From positions 23,755 to 34,460 of the forward strand of contig DOWI01000304.1 of assembly GCA_003519645.1 (NCBI GenBank): DNA of 10,706 nt, given 5' to 3'. This document shows, one piece after another, positions 6,848-10,706 of the stretch. The position numbers and the translations under genes were made by a program. Numbering within the stretch: the first letter of the stretch is position 1; each line of letters starts with the position of its first letter. This DNA comes from Oscillospiraceae bacterium (lineage in GTDB: Bacteria > Bacillota_A > Clostridia > Oscillospirales > Acutalibacteraceae). The notes under the pieces were generated by a model. It saw nothing but the letters and a program-made list of their open reading frames with translations. It did not search any database and was not told where the DNA came from.

Positions 6848-7772
6848 TATGCATTGTGATACTCTTTATGAATGCTCGATTGGTGGGTATAGCTTATCTG
6901 AGAATGAATTGCAATTAGATTTAACTCGCGGTCTCGCCTATAATTCATGGGCACAGGTGTTTGCTGTTTGGATGCCCGATACACTCCGCGGTAATGCCGC
7001 TTGGATTCAATGCCGCAGTATATTGGAGTTGGCGCAAAAGGAAACCATATTGAATCCTAAATTTAGAATTATATACAATGAAGCCGATTTGGATTTTGCA
7101 ATACAAAACAATGTATGCGCAGCTGTATTAGCTGTTGAGGGCGGTTCTGCTCTTGCAGGCAACCTTGAAACGCTGGGCTTATTAGCCAGTATGGGTGTAA
7201 AGATAATTACCTTGACATGGAATGGTTCGAATGAATTGGGGCATGGATGCGAATCTCTTTGTAATGACGGACTTACCGAGTTCGGTAAAAAAGCCATAAA
7301 AGCTATGGAGAAGCTGAATATTATACCCGATGTCTCACATCTCAACCAAGCAGGATTTTGGGATGTAATGGAAAACACAAACAACCCTATAATCGCAAGC
7401 CACTCTGTATCTGCAGCAATCTGCGATCATCCCCGAAACCTGACAGATGATCAGTTTAAAGCGATTATGAAAAGGGGAGGAGTGGTGGGTCTTAATTTGT
7501 GCGAGTCTCATCTCGGTGAACAGTCATTTGAATGTCTGCAAAAACATTTGGAGCACTATCTTTCACTGGGAGGAGAACATACGGTAGCTTTCGGATGCGA
7601 TTTTGACGGCACCGATTTACCGCCTGAATGGGGTGGTATTGAAGTAATGGAGAAAATATACGAATACTTTCAGCGCAAAAATTACGAGGAATCACTGCTA
7701 GATCGTTTGTTTTTCGGCAATTGCTACGATTTTTTTCACAGTGCTTTGACAAGCACGGCATCTATGGTTTAG
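6834..7772 (+). CDS. Membrane dipeptidase family (M19) metallopeptidase
   Basis: Zinc-dependent dipeptidase of the renal dipeptidase family (peptidase M19), which cleaves dipeptides, in some members with D-amino acids. Numbered from the ATG at 6834 (312 residues), the metal ligands are His7 and Asp9 in DMHCDT, Glu102 in VEGG, His169 in DVSHL and His190 in ASHS; substrate-side residues include Arg201 in DHPRNLTDDQ and Asp256 in GCDFDGTD. There is no signal peptide or membrane helix, so it should be cytoplasmic despite the family name. The frame stays open to an ATG at 6807, but that would add nine residues before the usual N-terminus; the GGGGGAT site at 6823 onward favours 6834. It overlaps yraN by 14 bases and is likely cotranscribed with it. 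The natural substrate is unknown. Confidence 0.92.
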   Translation: MRLFDMHCDTLYECSIGGYSLSENELQLDLTRGLAYNSWAQVFAVWMPDTLRGNAAWIQCRSILELAQKETILNPKFRIIYNEADLDFAIQNNVCAAVLAVEGGSALAGNLETLGLLASMGVKIITLTWNGSNELGHGCESLCNDGLTEFGKKAIKAMEKLNIIPDVSHLNQAGFWDVMENTNNPIIASHSVSAAICDHPRNLTDDQFKAIMKRGGVVGLNLCESHLGEQSFECLQKHLEHYLSLGGEHTVAFGCDFDGTDLPPEWGGIEVMEKIYEYFQRKNYEESLLDRLFFGNCYDFFHSALTSTASMV

Positions 7773-7775
7773 TAT
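7746..7775 (+). promoter_or_regulatory. Candidate thrC promoter inside the end of the dipeptidase gene
   Basis: A consensus TTGACA at 7746-7751 is followed after 18 bases by TAGTAT at 7770-7775. The -35 lies within the last codons of the dipeptidase gene. Transcription would start near 7782, leaving a leader of about 100 bases before thrC. The -35 hexamer lies in the perfect inverted repeat GTGCTT-TGAC-AAGCAC (7741-7756), which could be an operator or chance. Confidence 0.5.
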
Positions 7776-7793
7776 ATATAAAATTATTAAAAT

Positions 7794-7824
7794 AATCTGC
7801 GTTTTATCAACAAGTATGCGGATT
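7794..7824 (+). other. Possible hairpin in the thrC leader
   Basis: AATCTGC at 7794-7800 can pair with GCGGATT at 7818-7824 (seven RNA pairs, one a U-G wobble) around a 17-base loop, in the untranslated region before thrC. No T-tract follows, so it is not an intrinsic terminator, and no T-box signature is visible. Its role is unknown. Confidence 0.25.
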
Positions 7825-7883
7825 GGATGGTAAGGTTCAAAAAACTTAATTCAGACAGCATGGGATAAAGGATGGTCAAATTT

Positions 7884-9380
7884 ATGAAGTATATCAGTAC
7901 ACGTGACAGCAGCGTTCGGGTAACCGCTTCTCATGCTATCACACAGGGAATTTCAAAAGACGGAGGGCTATTTGTTCCTGAAAGCTTTCCCTCTCTTCAT
8001 CACCAAGATTTTCAAGAAATGATTTCTATGAATTATGCAGACCGTGCAGCTTTTGTAATGTCAGGATTCCTAAGTGATTTTACAAAGGATGAAATAGGAG
8101 AATGCACCAAGCTGGCTTATTGTATGGATCGTTTCCGTGTTCCTGCTGTTGCTCCTCTTCATGAACTCTATGAGGGCGTAAATCTGCTTGAACTATGGCA
8201 TGGACCGACTTGTGCCTTTAAGGATATGGCATTACAGATCCTGCCGCAACTAATGCGGGTATCGGCAAAAAAGACGGCAGAAGGCAAGACAATTATAATT
8301 TTGGTCGCAACATCGGGAGATACCGGAAAAGCAGCTCTTGAAGGTTTCAAAGATGCTGCAAACACCCGTATTCTTGTGTTTTATCCTGAAGAAGGCGTCA
8401 GCCCCATGCAAAAGCTCCAGATGGTAACGCAGGAGGGCGGTAATGTAGCGGTTTGCGGAATACGCGGTAACTTTGATGACGCGCAGACCGGCGTTAAGTC
8501 TATTTTTACAAACCCAGATATTGCAAAGCGGCTTGAAGCGAATAATATGATGTTTTCCAGCGCCAATTCAATTAATTGGGGGCGTTTACTGCCTCAGATT
8601 GTTTATTACATTTCATCTTACTGTGACCTTATTTCCAACAACAGTATAAATCCCGGTGATAAAATTAATATTGTTGTTCCAACAGGTAATTTCGGCAATA
8701 TTCTTGCCGCATACTATGCCGGGAAAATGGGCCTCCCTATCAATCGGCTAATATGTGCTTCAAATAAAAATCGTGTACTGACAGATTTTATTCAAACAGG
8801 GGTATATAATAGAAACCGTGAATTCCATGCCACTTCTTCACCTTCTATGGATATCCTGATTTCCTCAAATCTTGAGAGGCTTCTGTATGATCTTTCCGAA
8901 TGTGATGATAATGAAATTATACGTTTGATGCAGGATCTTAACACAAAGGGTCAATATAAAGTTTCCGATTCGATGTCAAAACGTATCCAATCAATGTTCT
9001 CAGCAGGATGGTGTGATGATCTACTGACGGCAAAAACAATAAAGGATACATTTGATTGTTACGGTTATCTTTGTGATACACATACGGCAGTTGCCATAAA
9101 TGTTTATGAAGAGTATAGAAAGCAAACCGACGATAAAACTCCGACAGTAATTGTTTCTACTGCAAATCCCTATAAGTTTTCGGACAATGTCTTACAAGCA
9201 TTGGGCGGCAATGTTAAGGCGGAAGATGAATTTAATAAAATGGACATGCTGTATACCATTACACAGTGTGGAATACCGGATCCTCTTGCTGCAATTAAAG
9301 GAAAAAATAAGCGGTTTCATAATGTATGTAGCCCTGCCGATATGGAGCAAATTGTTTATGAAATGCTCCATATCGGCTAA
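7884..9380 (+). CDS. thrC: Threonine synthase
   Basis: PLP enzyme that converts O-phosphohomoserine to threonine and phosphate, the last step of threonine synthesis. From the ATG at 7884 it has 498 residues, the long E. coli/yeast-type form. The N-terminal KYISTRD is followed by KDGGLFVPESFP; the PLP lysine is Lys113 in HGPTCAFKDMALQ; ATSGDTGKAALEGF (about 142-155) and PTGNFGNILAAYYAG form the phosphate and cofactor pocket. Start choice: an ATG at 7872 is in frame, but the purine run AAAGGA at 7867-7872 overlaps it and lies 11 bases before 7884, and the family N-terminus begins with MKYIS. A candidate promoter lies at the end of the preceding dipeptidase gene. Its stop lies 3 bases from the stop of a convergent gene, with no terminator between them. 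Confidence 0.96.
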   Translation: MKYISTRDSSVRVTASHAITQGISKDGGLFVPESFPSLHHQDFQEMISMNYADRAAFVMSGFLSDFTKDEIGECTKLAYCMDRFRVPAVAPLHELYEGVNLLELWHGPTCAFKDMALQILPQLMRVSAKKTAEGKTIIILVATSGDTGKAALEGFKDAANTRILVFYPEEGVSPMQKLQMVTQEGGNVAVCGIRGNFDDAQTGVKSIFTNPDIAKRLEANNMMFSSANSINWGRLLPQIVYYISSYCDLISNNSINPGDKINIVVPTGNFGNILAAYYAGKMGLPINRLICASNKNRVLTDFIQTGVYNRNREFHATSSPSMDILISSNLERLLYDLSECDDNEIIRLMQDLNTKGQYKVSDSMSKRIQSMFSAGWCDDLLTAKTIKDTFDCYGYLCDTHTAVAINVYEEYRKQTDDKTPTVIVSTANPYKFSDNVLQALGGNVKAEDEFNKMDMLYTITQCGIPDPLAAIKGKNKRFHNVCSPADMEQIVYEMLHIG

Positions 9381-9383
9381 GCC

Positions 9384-9569
9384 TTATGACTTTGCTTCCG
9401 GCTTAAAGGTGTCGCATACTGTATCAATGCTGCTAATAGCGTGGGTAGGACCAACCTTGATTTTATCAGCTGAACAGATATCGTCGCCCCTATGATATAC
9501 ACAGTTTTTTACATCGCAATATACTACCGGAGTCGGTAAATCATTTTTTTCATCTTTAAATAGATTCAT
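9384..9569 (-). CDS. DUF1540 domain small cysteine protein
   Basis: A 61-residue protein with the DUF1540 pattern: Cys18 in VVYCDV, Cys23 in NCVYH, Cys32 in DICSADKIKVG and Cys52 in TVCDTFK. The four cysteines with the spaced Ala-x-x-Ile-x-Val core suggest a small metal-binding or disulphide-linked fold; the function of the family is unknown. It is a real gene rather than a shadow: an AAAGGA ribosome site lies 10 bases before its ATG on the minus strand, and the cysteine pattern matches the family. It converges on thrC with 3 bases between the stop codons (GGC TAA GCC reads as a small palindrome over the thrC stop), and diverges from the metallophosphoesterase gene. Confidence 0.87.
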   Translation of the reverse strand: MNLFKDEKNDLPTPVVYCDVKNCVYHRGDDICSADKIKVGPTHAISSIDTVCDTFKPEAKS

Positions 9570-9674
9570 TTTATTCGCTTCCTTTCCGGCTTAACGCCAT
9601 TTATAGTGTTTGCGAAAATAGTCTTATTTATATTCTAAATATTTTGAATTTTATGTAGTTTTAAGGAGTACAGT

Positions 9675-10361
9675 ATGTCGTTGTTTGCCATTGCTGACTT
9701 ACATCTGTCTCTCGACGCTGATAAACCAATGGATGTTTTCCGCGGTTGGGATAATTATGTTGAACGTCTTGAAAAGAATTGGATACAACTTGTTTCAGAA
9801 AATGACACGGTTGTGATTGCAGGAGATGTTTCTTGGGCAAAGACACTCGAACAAACAAAAAAAGATTTTTGTTTGTTGCATTCTTTGCCGGGAAAAAAAC
9901 TGATACTAAAGGGAAACCATGATTTCTGGTGGACAACACGCAGGAAAATGGAACAATTTTTATCAGATAACGGATTCGATACTCTTAGCTTCATTCATAA
10001 CAGCACCGAGACTGTTGGTGATTATGCAGTATGCGGAACACGAGGTTGGTTCTTTGATGCTGAGGAAGATTTAGACAAGAAAATTTTACTGCGTGAAGCG
10101 GGGAGGCTTAACACATCAATAAATGAAGCCATTAAAACCGGAAAAGAACCTGTGGTATTTCTTCATTATCCGCCAATTTTGGGGGAATCTCAATGTAATG
10201 AGATACTATCTATAATTTTACAGCACAAAATACGCCTATGTTATTATGGACATATTCATGGACCGGCAGCACATAAAATACTGCCAAGGACAATTGAGGG
10301 GACAACATTTCATCTTGTATCCTGTGATGCTGTTAGCTTTTCACCAGTATTAGTAAGATAA
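9675..10361 (+). CDS. Calcineurin-like metallophosphoesterase
   Basis: A 228-residue predicted phosphoesterase with the full two-metal active site of the calcineurin-like superfamily: Asp8 and His10 in ADLHL, Asp51 in AGDVSW, Asn81 and His82 in KGNHDFWW, His164 in VFLHYPP, and His193 and His195 in YYGHIHG. There is no signal peptide or membrane helix, so it is probably cytoplasmic. It resembles the stand-alone phosphohydrolases grouped as COG1768; the substrate is not known and cannot be read from the motifs. The ATG at 9675 follows AAGGAG (9663-9668) by 6 bases. It stands alone between a divergent DUF1540 gene and tig. The 105-base gap before it is AT-rich, and I could not identify a convincing promoter there. 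Confidence 0.93.
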   Translation: MSLFAIADLHLSLDADKPMDVFRGWDNYVERLEKNWIQLVSENDTVVIAGDVSWAKTLEQTKKDFCLLHSLPGKKLILKGNHDFWWTTRRKMEQFLSDNGFDTLSFIHNSTETVGDYAVCGTRGWFFDAEEDLDKKILLREAGRLNTSINEAIKTGKEPVVFLHYPPILGESQCNEILSIILQHKIRLCYYGHIHGPAAHKILPRTIEGTTFHLVSCDAVSFSPVLVR

Positions 10362-10362
10362 T

Positions 10363-10388
10363 ATAAATAATCTTTATGGATTATTTAT
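10363..10388 (+). terminator. AT-rich hairpin after the metallophosphoesterase gene (weak terminator candidate)
   Basis: A perfect 10-base inverted repeat (10363-10372 with 10379-10388, 6-base loop) starts right after the stop codon. The stem is almost entirely A-T and no clean T-tract follows; instead there are two overlapping palindromes, GAAAATTTTC (10390-10399) and TTTTCGAAAA (10395-10404). Termination strength is doubtful. Confidence 0.35.
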
Positions 10389-10428
10389 TGAAAATTTTCG
10401 AAAAAAGATAGCACAAATTGTCTCACTA

Positions 10429-10437
10429 TGTTATAAT
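10429..10437 (+). promoter_or_regulatory. Candidate extended -10 promoter of tig
   Basis: TGT followed by a perfect TATAAT (10432-10437) forms an extended -10 element 43 bases before the tig start. The -35 region is poor, which the extended -10 could offset. No CIRCE-type operator is visible. Confidence 0.5.
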
Positions 10438-10480
10438 TATTTACATTGCGTTATCGTGTATTTACAGGAGGAAAATAAAC

Positions 10481-10706
10481 ATGACTTTAAAAAATGTGTC
10501 TAAAGTTGATACTAACCGCGTTGAACTGGAAATTGAGGTGGATGCTGAAGCATTTGAAGCTGCTGTAAGCAAAGCATATAAAAAGAACATTGGCAAGATG
10601 TCAGTTCCAGGTTTCCGCAAAGGAAAGGCGCCCCGTCATCTTGTTGAAAAGATATACGGAACCGGCATTTTTTATGATGATGCCATAAATGAATTGTATC
10701 CTACCG
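10481..10706 (+). CDS. tig: Trigger factor, N-terminal part (3' end outside window)
   Basis: Ribosome-associated chaperone with peptidyl-prolyl isomerase activity that binds nascent chains at the tunnel exit. The first 75 codons are present and run off the right edge. The N-terminal ribosome-binding domain is recognisable from the alternating beta pattern RVELEIEVDAEAFEAA and, decisively, the signature VPGFRKGKAP at residues 43-52, whose core contacts the ribosome near L23. The ATG at 10481 follows a strong AGGAGG (10466-10471) by 9 bases. In Clostridia tig is commonly followed by clpP, clpX and lon; that part is outside the window. Confidence 0.97.
   Translation, partial: MTLKNVSKVDTNRVELEIEVDAEAFEAAVSKAYKKNIGKMSVPGFRKGKAPRHLVEKIYGTGIFYDDAINELYPT

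Noticed and set aside
7773..7883. T-box riboswitch before thrC
   Set aside because: A T-box was considered because the gene is for threonine synthesis, but there is no T-box core sequence, no specifier stem and no terminator/antiterminator pair in about 110 bases.
9151..9495. Plus-strand open frame across the thrC end and the DUF1540 gene
   Set aside because: Out of frame with thrC, antisense to the DUF1540 gene, no ribosome site; a shadow frame.
10405..10440. CIRCE heat-shock operator before tig
   Set aside because: TAGCAC and CACTAT are present with a 9-base gap but do not form the TTAGCACTC-N9-GAGTGCTAA inverted repeat.
1..10706. Defence system, mobile element, CRISPR array or biosynthetic cluster
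   Set aside because: I looked for repeats, transposase or integrase motifs, phage genes and unfamiliar clustered genes. Every sizeable gene is a recognised family in a familiar order, so no hidden novel system is claimed.

Overview
The window looks like an ordinary housekeeping stretch of chromosome from a low-to-medium GC Gram-positive anaerobe of the Clostridia, most likely an Oscillospiraceae/Ruminococcaceae-type organism. This rests on gene order (cdaA-cdaR; rplS-lepB-rbgA-rnhB-yraN; a metallophosphoesterase next to tig), strong AAGGAGG-type ribosome binding sites, single-pass Gram-positive signal peptidases, a DUF1540 protein, and extended -10 promoters. The taxon is inferred from family recognition, not from a search. 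I saw no tRNA, rRNA, CRISPR array, insertion sequence, phage gene or sign of recent transfer.

Layout. Bases 1-249 hold the 3' end of the diadenylate cyclase gene cdaA, coupled to cdaR (YbbR), the membrane-anchored regulator of c-di-AMP synthesis. A long hairpin separates cdaR from the convergent apgM-type gene (phosphoglycerate mutase / possible homoserine kinase analogue) on the minus strand. A divergent promoter region of about 330 bases follows; on the plus side it carries an extended -10 promoter and a structured leader before rplS (ribosomal protein L19). After the rplS terminator a new transcription unit begins: two tandem type I signal peptidases, the ribosome-assembly GTPase RbgA, RNase HII, the YraN/UPF0102 protein and an M19 dipeptidase, in the same direction with short gaps or overlaps. 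thrC follows, with a candidate promoter of its own inside the end of the dipeptidase gene. A small DUF1540 gene converges on thrC with a 3-base gap. The window ends with a metallophosphoesterase gene and the first 75 codons of tig (trigger factor).

How the genes fit together. Several products serve protein synthesis and export: L19 and RbgA in 50S assembly, signal peptidases at the membrane, and trigger factor on nascent chains. RNase HII acts in genome maintenance; YraN is nuclease-like but its role is unproven. CdaA/CdaR control c-di-AMP. ThrC makes threonine from phosphohomoserine, and the apgM-type gene about 5 kb away could, on family precedent, supply that substrate if the genome lacks ThrB; this is the most interesting testable idea here. 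Otherwise no undescribed system is evident. The remaining observations are small: a diverged signal peptidase pair, palindromes before rnhB, an inverted repeat on the thrC -35 element, and several start sites placed downstream of the longest possible reading frame.
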